A DNA stretch of 64,000 nucleotides from Sarcomyxa edulis (lineage: Eukaryota; Basidiomycota; Agaricomycetes; Agaricales; Mycenaceae), in assembly GCA_009761415.1 (NCBI GenBank), contig QUOL01000005.1, positions 868,001 to 932,000 of the forward strand, in the 5' to 3' direction. The notes under the pieces are model-generated. The model did no database searches. It had not been told where the DNA came from and saw only the letters and a list, made by a program, of their open reading frames with translations. A program made the translations under genes and the position numbers. Below are positions 36,801 through 48,425 of this stretch, one piece after another; positions within the stretch are counted from its first letter, which is position 1; each line of letters starts with the position of its first letter.

Positions 36801-37692
36801 TGCCACTTCATGCCAGTACGATATCTGGATCAAAAGACGAGTCCACAGCACCATTTTGTGCGGGACAATCCCTAGAAAAAGCTGCTTGATAGAGTCAAAA
36901 CTGAGAGTATCGGATTGACGAACGTTGAACGCACTAGCCAACCGTGGCTCATATGTGAAACGTTCATCCTAGCCTTCATCGATGCTCCTTATGAGAGATA
37001 TTATGGAAGTAGGACATGCGGTGCCATTGGGCTTTGAGGCGGTATACATATGTCGAGGACCCCGAAACATCGACATGTTTTTTCGAGTTGCTCCTGTTGC
37101 TTCCGGCGGTCCCTCCCTCGGGTCCGTATCTACTTCCACTCTTCGAGCTCCTCTCTATCGAAACTTGTGCTTGAAATGCTTGGCTGTCTGAGATATCCGC
37201 TTGGACACGGAAACACAGGGACTCAACGAGGCCTTTTGGTGGACTATCCGGACCAGGGACTTGAACTAGGCTGAGAAACTGGTCACCTTACGGCATCCAT
37301 CAGATATGGAACCAACCTTTTCTAAAGGTCTACAGAAATTCGCCGTATGCTACACTACGATGTTCGAAATTGTGGAAATGCTTGGTTGATGTCTCAGTTG
37401 CGGGCGAAATTGAAATAATGGACGGGACCAAACTTGGTGATCAGCCCTTCGACACCCGCTCATACTTGGCTGGTGGCTGGCAGCTCGAATTTCGACTCGG
37501 AGCCCTATCACCGTGGTGGTTGCAAAGGTCCAGAAGTAGTGTATTTATGGCAGCGATGCGATTGAACAAACGATCGCTATTGACTGACAATCAATATGGT
37601 GCCTGTTCTTCGCTGGTCAGGCGACGAAACAAACATCAACCTTCGATTTATACTTCAAGGCCCACCACCTTTTCTCGTCGAAAGCTACGGGA
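33828..37692. other. 3.9-kb gene-poor gap
   Basis: No supported gene. Short frames occur (for example 34001-34315 + , 35298-35684 + , 36684-36941 - and 37370-37807 +), but none has a recognisable motif or a consistent splice chain. I see no transposase or reverse-transcriptase motif. A small AT tandem (gaattttaattttaatta, about 34365) and the generally random look suggest decayed sequence between two metabolic genes. Confidence 0.4.
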
Positions 37693-39945
37693 TTGGCACA
37701 TTCGTCATCCGCTAGTCAGCCCAGCCCGGTGCAGCATCCACACATCTCAAATCTATCCCAAAACAACGTTCAGGGGCTTCCCGTCGGAAAAGGTAAGACA
37801 TTTCTGAGGTATAACTCGGCGTCCCTCTGGTACCCCTATAGCGCCCTTTACGACTTGACCATTACCACCATCTTAACGACCCGCAGTACTCAGTACTCAT
37901 GCCTTCAGCGACTCCCCTTGCGCTCTCCCATCTCTCCCCCACAGACCGAGCATTGTTCTACCAACACGGTCTCGGTCATTCCCGCCATGTTCCAATTCCT
38001 ATCATTCACCATTCTTTCCAAAAGCACGCTCTCGCACAACCCGATGCCATTGCAGTGGAACACAAGACCTCTGTAGAGAACGCTTCTATATCTTACGGAG
38101 CTCTCGACCGTCAATCTGATATTCTAGCTCATACCCTTCGATCCTACCACGTCGGCCCTCAGAAACGAGTGTGCATCCTCGCTAAACGGTCCATCTCTCT
38201 AGTCGTCGGAATTATAGCCGTTCTCAAGAGCGGTGGTCAATATGTCCCCCTAGACGCAGTCACTATCGCTACCGAAACGTTGGGATTTGTCCTGGACGAC
38301 GCAGAGCCGACAGTGGTTTTGGTGATGGAGGAATTCCTTCCCAAAATGGCGGAGTGTGGATCAGGAGCGAAGTTTTCGACCTTGTGTTTAGAGAAAAGCA
38401 TACTCGATGGCGAAGAATTGTGGTCTTTCGAGGAAGCCGTACCCAAAGTCGAGGATCTTTCTTCTCCTGCCGATGGCGCTTACTGCATCTACACTTCCGG
38501 AACGACTGGTCAGCCCAAAGGTGTCAACGTAAAACATCAGGGAGTCGCCAATGGTACGTTACTGCTTCTTGGTTCGTGCCATTCCTAATCTGACTTGCTC
38601 CTATTTCCAGTTATCAGTGGACCACCAGGCTCACTTGCCATCGGGCCCTCTACTCGGGTTGCTCATCTGCTGAACATCGCTTTTGACATGGGTGCCTGGG
38701 AAACCCTTGGTTGCCTATACAATGGTGGCACGCTCTGTCTTCGTGGAAACACTTCCAAAGAATGGAGGTCATTGATGAAAGAAGTCGATGTGGTCATTGC
38801 GACGCCCAGCATCCTGTCAGTTCACGACCCCAAGGAGTATCCGAGGATCAAATGTGTTATTGTTGGAGGGGAGCCATGTCCTCAAGGTGAGTCGAGTTTT
38901 ACCCCTTCGCCGTAACTTAGCACAGAGCTCAATCATAAACCATCAGCTTTGGCCGACAAATGGGGTGCTCATACTTCTTTCTTCAATTGTTGCGGCCCGA
39001 CCGAAATATCCATTTGCAACACCATCACTCCTGCTCCCCATACGCCAGGATATCCTCTCAGCATCGGCAGGCCTATTCCAAACACCAACGTCTATATCCT
39101 ATCGTCTTCGCACAACAGTACCGACGATGCTAGTACGCCTCAGGCTGTCCCTATTGGACACGTCGGTTGTATGTGGGTGGGAGGTATCGGCGCTGACACA
39201 TCGTACGTGAATCTTCCGGAGAAGAACAGGGAGAGGTGGAGGATCGATCCGTTTGTGGGTGTTGGTGGGAACGATGTGAGAGAGAAGGGAAGGCCACCGA
39301 TGATGTTCAACACGGGTGATCTTGGGCGGTGGAGGAAGGACGGCCAGTTGGAGCACATGGGAAGGGCGGATGATCAGGTGAAGGTCAAAGGCTTCCGGGT
39401 CGAACTGGATGGCGTTTCTGCGGCTATGAGAGTCAGTACTTTTCTTATCATTGTTTTAGCAGATTATCCGGGACTAACGTACTCATGTTCCTCAGACATA
39501 CCCCCTCGTACTCAACGCAGTGACTTTGCTTGCGCCATCTCCATTATCCCCTTCATCCTCGCTGCCTGAACTCTGGGGCTTCATCACACCCTCCACAGTC
39601 GACCTCGTCGCCGTCCGAGAAGCTGTCGCCAAAATCCAACCTTCCTACGCTGTGCCAAAGCTCGAAAACTTCATGGCGCTGGAAGAATTCCCTGTCACGA
39701 GGAATGGGAAGGTTGACAAGAGAGCTTTGGTCAGTCTTGTCGAGATCCGGAAGCAAGCAGGTCTATCAGCGTCCATGACTGCTCCCGAATTGTCGACGCC
39801 GGGATGGATGACGAGTGCTTCCTCGATCGAGAAGCAACTTCTGAACGTTGTCATGGTCGAAGATAGAGATCGCGCAAGGAACTCGAAAGGGATGGGGACC
39901 CCGAACGAGCGGATCTCATTGGATGTAGTACGCGTGGAGAGTTGA
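37693..39945 (+). CDS. Stand-alone adenylation enzyme (NRPS A-domain type, no carrier domain)
   Basis: ANL enzyme with the core motifs of nonribosomal peptide synthetase adenylation domains. The first exon (from ATG 37693) ends NNVQGLPVGK and splices to LSHLSPTDRALFYQHGLGHS. Motifs follow: YVPLDAVT (A2), YCIYTSGTTGQPKGVNV (A3), LLNIAFDMGAWETLG (A4), FFNCCGPTEISICNT (A5), FNTGDLGRWRKDGQLEHMGR (A7), DDQVKVKGFRVELDG (A8) and NGKVDKRAL (A10). Three internal introns are phase-consistent. About 45 residues beyond A10 contain no phosphopantetheine Ser motif, thioesterase or reductase. The product could be an acyl-AMP for a carrier acting in trans, or an acyl-CoA. An alternative start at 37899 would drop the first exon. 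Confidence 0.85.
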
Positions 39946-40568
39946 ATCCGGTTCTGCATTTTTGGGTCTTCTCTACTTTCTTTCTCTTTCTATCTATCTG
40001 GGTTTCTAGTTCGACAATTTCTCATTCCAGGATTTTTCTTCTTTCGCCGCACCCAAGTTGTGTCATTCAGATATATTTATTCGATATCTTTGCTATCTTT
40101 CTGGATTACTTATGGGTCACGGATTTGCTAGTACCACGCTGCACTTACGTTTTCCTCATGCCTACGCATTACATCACTCCTTTCGACTCTGACCATTCAA
40201 CGAACTACCGATTGCAATCCATGTTCTGATATTTTTCTGAAACTTATAGCCTCGAGGACACAATGCAGTGCCGCGAATTAACAGATTGTACATATCAACA
40301 TCAAGGTGAATGGTAAGGTTCGATGCGCTACTACCTAAAAAGCCTGCATATCAGGTCTAGCCTCAACTCAACAGCAGTATTCGTTTTCCACCGCTACTAG
40401 TAGAGTACGAGTGCCACAGACGAGTCAAACACGTCGACCAGTCCTCCGGACCGTCCAGCGGAAGGAGCCCAAGATATCTGCCAGCAAATTTGGCAGTCCA
40501 AGAGGAAGAACAAGAATGTATCGTCCCAGAAGTTGGTCCTTTACGTGGGATTCCGGAACTAAACCGTC
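39946..40568. other. Convergent intergenic region
   Basis: About 620 bases between the stop of the adenylation enzyme and the probable end of the first MYND protein. It starts with a pyrimidine-rich stretch typical of a fungal 3' untranslated region. A minus-strand frame (40363-40599) might be a further C-terminal exon of the MYND gene. Confidence 0.35.
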
Positions 40569-42579
40569 TCAAAAAAACACTACCAATTGCACTGACCATA
40601 TGACAGTTTGATGGTTACGTCCTTCGGGCAGGGACACCCAGAAGACAGCAGAAGGAGTCGACGTCGAGGATACTATATTGACGTGATGTCGCCAAGCATA
40701 GAGGTCCGATGAAGTGGGAGGTAAAACGTCATGGTCGATATTGCAGGTGTCAGTGAACCCCACACGTATTTTTGTTGGGAATTCCCTATAATCGACGTGG
40801 ACGGCTATGATCGAACGATCATCCCTCTGGCGAAGAGCAATGATTTCGTCACGGGTTCGACTGGTCTTACAGTCATGGACTGCAAGATTGCATGCGAATC
40901 GGAAGTCACTTTTTGGCAAGGTCATACCCTCTTGATAAATATTAGACGAGGTTTCCATTTTCAGACGCTCAGAGACACACCTGCTGCTGCCGTCTGTGCT
41001 CGGAGACAGAAAGGCTTGTGGATACTCCACGCACGCCGTTGGCACGCTGTATTGCAGTAGTACACTTCTTGACATCCTGAGCACATTTGAAGTCTCTTTT
41101 CTGTAGCGTAGATGGGTACGTTGCACTAGAAAACGATGCGGCGATATAGATAGAGCGCTCGACAAGGTGAATTACTACATACCTCTTCATTGTCGCAGAC
41201 TTTGGGCAGATTGTCACAGGGCCTAAGACCAGAATGATAGAACTGCAGCCGCTCTTTAGCTAACCCTTTGAGACCCGTCCAAGCGGCCCACAGAGGACTC
41301 GTTTTCACCATATGCTCTTCGACGGCAGGCAGATCCAAGGAGTCAGATAGGGTACGCAGCACGGAGGGATATATAGTGTATTTCGAGAGTATTTCCGGAA
41401 ATACTTCGAGAATATATTCACTAGACGCATCGCCCAATGAAATCCAGGCATCGGTCTTGAGCAGTGCAGGTAATAAGCCAGCCTTGAGTGCCTGTATGAT
41501 TCGAGGTGCGCCGAGTCCGTGGAAAATGGCGTACAGATACTGACAACAAGACGGTAGACAATCCCTGCGCTGGTTTTTTCCCACAAGATTCAGATTGGAA
41601 TTTTCGACGAGGGAGACGAGTATGTTGGTGACTAAAGAGATCGATCGCTGAGCTACCTGTGCATTGCGGATCGGGATGCAACAGGACACGGAAGATAGTG
41701 ACAGTATGTTAGCGACGACGAAAGCGTGATCGTTATCAGACCACGGTGAGAAATCTTGACGAAGTGGTTCCAAGGAGATGCTGGCCATTTCAGCGACATC
41801 TCCTCCCATAGGTAGGAGGACCTTCGCTTCCCAGTTTGCAACTTGAACCTCGGGATTCATCCTATTCAGCTTTTCGAAGATGGGGGCGAGGGGCAGCAAT
41901 ACCAACGAAGGGTTGTTCGCCACTTGACGCAGATGGCAAGGAAACGCTGTAGTCTCTGCTTTCCAGACATCAAATAGAAGTTTTATAAGACCAGAGGTGG
42001 ATGATATCTTGTCCTGGAGTGAAGGATGTTGTAAGAATGACGAGAGGAAAAGGATAGGGCGAGAGAAATGACCGGAGTGAGGACCAGTGAAATGATAGGA
42101 GGAGTGCAGAGTGTACGGTGCGAGTAGGAACTGTATCCAACACCATATGGATGGCCAAGACTCGAGAATGCTTACAAAGACAAGTTCGTGAGACTTGTTC
42201 TTTGTAAGATACGTGCAAGTGGATGCCAACACGTCCAGGGAAAGAACGGCTAAATCAACTGTTGTCCCTCGAGGGAGTCTACTTTGCAGATCCGTCTTTG
42301 AAGGGATTTTGCTGGGATCCAGCTGTTTGTAGAAAACGGGTAGGACGTGGGCAAGTCGAGCTTCGGGCAATCCAACCAAAAGTTCCTGCAAATGATCCAA
42401 GATCTGTTTAACTTGTGGCTCAGAGCCAGCCTTCGATACAAAGTCTACCGCCGAAACAAGCAAGGTCTGGACGTATCCTCAACTGAGTAAGGTATGCATG
42501 CGACATAGATAAAAAGGTGTTTTCGCACCTCAGCATTGACTCGATCCTTTATACCTTCTCTTCTGGCTTCCAAAGTCAT
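40569..42579 (-). CDS. MYND-type zinc-finger protein, copy 1
   Basis: The start at 42579 (MTLEARREGIKDRVNAE) splices at about 42459 into a long exon (to about 41190) beginning TLLVSAVDFVSKAG. This large helical N-terminal region is shared with the paralog at 53424: matching segments are VDLAVLSLDVLA, WPSIWCWIQFLLAPYTL, LPMGGDVAEMASISLEPLR, SISLVTNILVSLVEN and LPALLKTDAWISLGD. After CDNLPKVCDNEE an intron leads to RLQMCSGCQEVYYCNTACQR then RAWSIHKPFC, a MYND zinc finger. The next exon reads PKSDFRFACNLAVHDC and RTRDEIIALRQRDD, again matching the paralog. The final exon is uncertain; the frame runs open to 40569. MYND domains usually mediate protein contacts; the role of this agaric family is unknown. 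Confidence 0.8.
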
Positions 42580-43804
42580 TATGTCCAAAACACGATGCAA
42601 CTTTGGCGCTCTGTTGCCTTGATTAGATGAGGTGATAGAGGAGAGGTATACCGAGGACAATTATAGTTGTATCAGCCGACACCGTAGCTAGTCGCGGTCG
42701 TAACTCCAAAAAGTTCGAGTTAAATTTGATTTTCGCGCCCAAAAGCAGCCAAAAGCGTACAAATAACACATCATGTGATCAAAATACGCGTACTTGGCCT
42801 CCGCGCATTTCGAGACCAAAGAGTCAAGAAGGAGCGAGGAGAAGCCGGTGATATATATGTATGTAGAGGTAGGAAAAAGAATTGTCGAAGCTCTTTCCGC
42901 GACGACCATCTAGAGTCAATCCACCATCAGGGCACTGAATCTCTTCGCCAGTTATTATGGCTACAACTTCCTTGGGATCATCAATAGTCGACTCTTTCTC
43001 CCTGCGAGTAGGAGCTTGCAAAGTCTCGGTTTGTAGTCGACAATACAAGGTTTCTCCCATCTGGAAGACCGACGATTCAAGTTTGATTCAAGTACGTCCA
43101 AGCATACTATTCAGAAAACATTTTGGAACACACCTTGATCTAGCGTCCATACGTGCGAAGCTGATTGAGCAAAGCTTGGGCTTTCAGCGATTTCAGGGCT
43201 CGCGCCCGGAGACTTCAAAAAACCTCGAGACACTGAGTGACGATTACCGGATTTGAGTTATGTCACAGTCATGTGATGGGTACACAGTACGCGTTCGAGG
43301 CCGCTGTTCACGCTCAGGGATATCAACATTCTTTTCCTCTGTATGTGACATCGTACACAACTAAGCGTCAAGCAATATTTAAGCTGTCCCTGTCGTCAAA
43401 TCAATGAGCTACTATGTCAATATTATGTCGCTGTTGAATGACACCCTCCACGCGCTGGTCATCTTACTACACTAGACAGATTTATCAGCCGGAAACTCTG
43501 CATGAATTTCAAGACTCTGGGGAAACGTTGTGACCGCTGGGAGGTAGTCCCGGACCCTAAGAGACGTCGCAGTCAGTGTCTATCTCTCATGGAGCAGAGG
43601 ATCATTGTGCTCAAGTGTTAGAGATCATATCAATTGAGACGAACGTCAGCCCAACACAAGGGAGAAAGCTTGACATCTCGAGACCGTAGGGGGCACTGCC
43701 AAATCGAAAGCACTCGTCGAGCTGACCCTCCTAATACCCACTACTAAAGTAGCAGGAATCCATTACAACCTAAAGCACACTTATATCTAAAATATAACGA
43801 GAAT
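42580..43804. other. Intergenic region
   Basis: About 1.2 kb upstream of the first MYND gene and downstream of the sugar transporter, both on the minus strand. The short open frames lack family motifs. I see no repeat or RNA gene. Confidence 0.4.
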
Positions 43805-45222
43805 TCAAACTCTCTCTGCTACCTTGTCCGAGGAGCTTATACTCTCACTCAACAGCGCTTTCTCAACATCTCGCTCTTCCTCTCTATCCCCTTCTCTATC
43901 CAAGGCGCTTCTTACAGGCAAGCGCGAGTCCCTATCCTTCTCTGAGGAGTACGAAGGAGCCAATGGGGGTCTTGAAGACGAGGGGTTTGATCCTTCGTGT
44001 GACTTGACGTAGGTGTATAGGAGCGTCCCGACGAGGATCGTGAAGACGGACGTTGCGCGTTGGCTGGTATAATGATTATCAGACGCAAGATAGAAGGAAA
44101 TGGAAGGAAGTCTGTCTTACACAGTCAACAGATCGCCGAATATCTGTACGCCCAGTACTACTTGTAAGACCGATCGAGCTGCCTACAAGTATGACGCAAT
44201 CAGCATGTAGAAACAAAGGATCTCGAGTGAGGCCCCGGAGCCAGGAGAAATAAAAAAGAGGTACTTACACTAGAAAACATATGCGTCACTGGACTCGTCA
44301 CTTTGACACTCAGAATACCCGCTATACTAATCAAAAACCCAAAAACCCCGGTAACCAGATTACCCCAAGCGAACGTTGCCCAATCCCATTCACCACTCTG
44401 AGACCGCGTATCGCTGACCATACCGACAAATTCATACGCCTCTCCTTTCACCACCGCCAAAAGCCCCAATAGCACGGCCGATCCGAGATTGGAGTAATAT
44501 GAGAGAAGAGTAGATGAGCCATTCACGTACGCCAATGATTTTTTGACGAGGACTGCGTGTACTGCTATCGTTAGAGAGGATAGGAATCCATATAATAATC
44601 CTGTTGGTGTTGCGATACTACCTTCACCGCTGACACCTCCAGCGCCGATGAAGAAGCCGAGTGTGACTACTGCCGCGCATCCTACTACTTTGATCGAGGG
44701 GCGAGTCATGGGACGGGAGGATATGGCCACTATTAGAATGGTGAGTGGGAGTACGAGTCCTCGTGCGATTTGATAGAAAGCGGCGGGAACGGAGCGGAGG
44801 CAGAGGGCGTTGAATGTGAAGCCGAGAGCGTCTATTAGGATTAGGGGAAATAAGGAGCAGAGGGTGGGGAGTGTGATGGTGTCTCCTGGCGTTTCGCGAT
44901 CGGCGGGTGGGAAAGGGAGTACAGGGCTGGAGGGAGCGGAGGTCGGTGAGATGAATGATGAGAGTGAGCGTGGGTAGCGAGGGAGATGGATATGGTGTGT
45001 GAACAGCCCGGTGAGATTAAGGAGGAGGACGGTTGTAAAGGATTGGAAGAACATGAAGAGGATGGTGAGGTTTGGGGTGGAGTTGAGGACGGTTTTGTTC
45101 ACGAATACCATCTAGGAAGTCAGTGTTAGCAATCTATCTGGAGGTCTGAGGGGGATACTCACCACCAATGCTGCAGCCATGTAGAATCCGACTACGGCCA
45201 CTACTTCTTTAGATACCGCCAT
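43805..45222 (-). CDS. Nucleotide-sugar transporter (DMT superfamily, GDP-fucose/SLC35C-like)
   Basis: Predicted ten-span Golgi antiporter. The start at 45222 (MAVSKEVVAVVGFYMAAALV) is the first helix; after a short intron comes MVFVNKTVLNSTPNLTILFM, typical of the SLC35C/E group. Later helices include FTFNALCLRSVPAAFYQIAR, LVLPLTILIVAISS, VVGCAAVVTLGFFIGAGG, GLLYGFLSSLTIAVHAVLVK, TLLSYYSNLGSAVLLGLLAV and GFLISIAGILSVKVTSPVTH, then MFSS|AARSVLQVVLG. A charged cytosolic tail rich in Ser/Arg/Glu ends ERV before TGA 43805. Two final introns (about 44276-44184 and 44120-44068) keep frame. GDP-sugar specificity is a guess from the KxLAYVN and SVKVTSPVTH neighbourhoods. A GT15 mannosyltransferase lies next to it, divergently transcribed. 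Confidence 0.85.
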
Positions 45223-46330
45223 CGTCAAGAGTAATGGCGGGAATGGCGGGCGGGAGACGCGTAGAGTGAAAACTCCTGGAGGCCTATGCTCGATGCAAGT
45301 ATGTGCAACACGCTTACACTGGTATTCCGGTGGCCTTGGACTCGAGAATGGTCACTCCTGAATCGGATCTGAGGGTATAGTCGACAGTGACGATGTGAAG
45401 GCTAAAGTCGAAGAGGCTGGCGCTCCGATTTCCTTCTAGCCTGGGAGCCTGGCAATGCGAAGTCGAAGTCAGGACCGAGTTGCCCTTCTTCGTCGCAACG
45501 TTGCTCGGTATTGCTTCTGACAGCAATCCACCAGCTAAGCTTGCAAGCTTGTACGTATCACCGAAGGATTTCGATGGATTTGACCCCCAAGTCCAGGAGG
45601 TCTGCCGATGCCGATGATCATGAGCTGATTTGCGGCTGCAATTGGTGGGCTATTGTGGGATTGATACTGAGAGTCTGAGCGCATTGTCTCCGGCGACGGC
45701 GAGACTTGATGAATTTTATCTTTTTTTCTGTTCCTGATGCCTCTATATGGGGATAGATCTGGAGAAAAGAGATATGCGGGTCGAGACTTGGGGTAAATTC
45801 AAATGTAAAATTAGAAAATGCCGTCCTCGAGCCGTCCGTCTGTCCGTCCGTAACGTTCCTGCTGGATTCCTTCTGTCGACTGAATATGCCTCATTTAGTG
45901 CCATGCGGTTTTCTTAGCCTGCCACTAGTTGCCTGCCAGTGTAGCCAGTGTGTGACGGTTGAGAGCAACGGTCTGCAGGTGAAACACTGGTGGCGAATGT
46001 CGCGTCTGCCACTTTGACTCTTTGACGCGCTATCACCTCCTGGATCCTGGATCCTACTCTCATTCTCACTCGGTCGATCTTCCATCAACCTGAACAACAT
46101 CAAAAGGGCGTTAATGCTCCTTGTTGATACATTACTTTCACAATTCCCCGTGAGTCTTTCCCCATCCAACTATGCCAAGCAACTAACGTCAGTTTCAACT
46201 GGTCTAAAGACTTATCTTCTGGGAGAGATAACGATCCCCCTTTTCTAGTCATTTCATATCGCGTTTCTCGTTCTTGGAACGAGTTGAGACTGCTTGGACG
46301 ACTGCAAAGACACCCGATACTTCCAGCAAG
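45223..46330. other. Divergent promoter region between sugar transporter and GT15 genes
   Basis: About 1.1 kb with no supported gene. It holds a short tandem of ccgtccgt words (about 45828-45852) and runs of atcctggatcctgg (about 46040). Minus-strand short frames have no motif. Confidence 0.4.
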
Positions 46331-48033
46331 ATGCCCGTCTACAATGCACTTCCTTTCCCAAACCGCCCTGTCGCACGCATCGTCCTCTCCGTTATCCTCG
46401 TCTTAATCGCTTTGACCCTTCTGTTCCCCATCCCCCGTACCTCACGAAGCGGCTCTCCCTCCTCTCCATCAACCCTCCACTTTTCCCTTACTCCCTCGCA
46501 CCGCCCCAATGGCGTTATATTCATGCTGCTCTCCCCTACTCGCATAACACAAGCAACCATGGCCTTGATGAATGTCGAGGACCGTTTTAATCGTCGCCTC
46601 AAATATCCGTACGTCCTCTTCCTCGCTGAAGACGAGTTGGAAGGCGCGGTCACAGAGGAGGTGAGGAGAAAGGTGGATTGGATCACGGAAGGGAGAGCGA
46701 CATTCGGTGTGTGGCGTGTCTGTCTGTCTTTCTATTAATCGTGCTAAATTGGCTTGTATGCAGCTACCATTCCTAATACAGCCTGGGGAATCCCAGACTT
46801 TCTTGATAAATCACGCGTCGATGACTCGTTGAGGAATATCGGGTAGGTCACCAGATTTATAATACATATACCTGACGGTCTGATATTCATCAATTCGCAT
46901 ATCTTGTAGGTTCAGCATCGGCTATCGTTCTATGTGTCGCTACTATTCTGGTAAGTCGCCCATCATTACTTCCATACATGCGCACCCGTAATGATTGTCA
47001 CTCTATCTCATCGCACAGGTTTCTTCTACCGTCACCCAGCTCTCTCAAAGTATGAATGGCTCTGGCGACTTGATACGGATATTGAGTTCCATTGCGATGT
47101 TGTAAGCCTCTTCTCATCTTCGTCTCAGCCACTTCATCCCACCTTCCAATGTATTCGCTCTTTTCGTGTGATTCTGTATCCTCTCGATCTAACCTCTTTC
47201 CACACACTCAGCCCTACGATCCAATCGCCCATGTCGCCTCTGAAAAAGCCCTCTACGGGTTCGTACAAATCTCAGACGACGGATCTTGGGTCCAACCCTC
47301 CCTTGCGACAAACGTTTCCGCATTTATGGCGCAAAATCGTCAACTCGTACCGCAGGATGCGAATTTAGGTTTCGTGTGGCGCACGGCGGACGGGGACGAT
47401 GGGAGTCATGGGACTGGGATTGAGAAAGCTTTGAAAGGAGAGGCGGGGAATGATGAGTGGACTCTGAAGTGTATGTATGTGAGTAACGTTTCTGTTGTTC
47501 GGTTTTGATCTGTGGTCATCGTTTTTACGATCATGCACACAGAACAATTTTGAAATATCGCACCGCAGTATCTGGGAGAGCGAGCTGTATACTAGGTTCT
47601 TCAAGTTTCTGGATGAAGCTGGTGGCGAGTAATCAACCCATTACTCATGGAGATCGTTTGATGCTCATGTAAGGCGTTGCACAGGATTCTTTTACGAACG
47701 CTGGGGCGACTCTCCCGTACATTCATTCGCGCTCGCCATGCTCTTGCGAAAAGACCAGGTAGTTCATTTTTCAGACCTAGGATATCAGCATCAGGGTTGG
47801 CCGTATGAGTGCCCGGATTTGGATCGGTGCGCTTGTGTCAAAGATGGAGCTGCTGTTGGTACGTTGTATTCTAGTTCTTTTGGGGGGCGTTTATTTGTGC
47901 GGGGTGCTGATTTTGCGTGACTTTGTAGATTTCAATCCGAATGCCGATAAGTCAGTCTTATATCTGCGCTTCATTTCCTAGCTTTTGTCTCCCTTGCTCA
48001 TATTTATATTCGAATAGATGGTTCGATGTTTGA
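46331..48033 (+). CDS. Alpha-1,2-mannosyltransferase, GT15 (KRE2/MNT1/KTR family)
   Basis: Golgi type II enzyme that transfers mannose from GDP-mannose to O- and N-glycans. The start at 46331 (MPVYNALPFPNRPVARI) is followed by a signal anchor VLSVILVLIALTLLF at about residues 18-32 and a short stem. The catalytic region contains GVIFMLLSPTRI, VEDRFNRRLKYPYVLFLAED, IGYRSMCRYYSG, FFYRHPALSKYEWLWRLDTD, ALYGFVQISDDG, NNFEISHRSIWESELYTRFF, EAGGFFYERWGDSPVHSFAL and VVHFSDLGYQHQGWPYECP. These match the GT15 consensus in order, including the YERWGDxPVHS block that holds the proposed nucleophile region. Seven introns were placed; the last exon codes only WFDV before TGA 48031. It diverges from the nucleotide-sugar transporter, a plausible functional neighbour. 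Confidence 0.92.
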
Positions 48034-48425
48034 TATGTCCCAAGTGATGATACGCATCAAGACTGGCTTCGATCCACTTCCACGCAATTATGTTCTCTAG
48101 ACTCGAAGATTTCTGTATCCAGCGTCCCGCATTCAGGGTTATGTGTAATTGTTATTGATGGTCTATTAGAGGGATGGTAGATATGTGACGCTCTTCGTCA
48201 GACTGTATATGTACTTCAAAACAATAAAATTTGATGACGCGACGCGACGGTCACGTGGTTGTTATATTCGCCCAAGGCGCCTATTATTGGAAGCAAACCG
48301 AACTTTACGCCCTTCAGAAACAAGATTCCCTTATTTGACGGCATATCTGGACAACATTGCGATCCTTAATTGTGATTGTACCATGAATAATTGAGTAGAG
48401 GTAGCTAAGCCCTTGAATTCAGACC
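48034..48425. other. Convergent intergenic region
   Basis: About 390 bases between two convergent genes, likely both 3' untranslated regions. A GTCACGTGGTTG word occurs near 48251. No gene is visible. Confidence 0.4.

Noticed and set aside
33828..37692. Transposon relic
   Set aside because: No reverse transcriptase, integrase or transposase motif and no long terminal repeats could be recognised.
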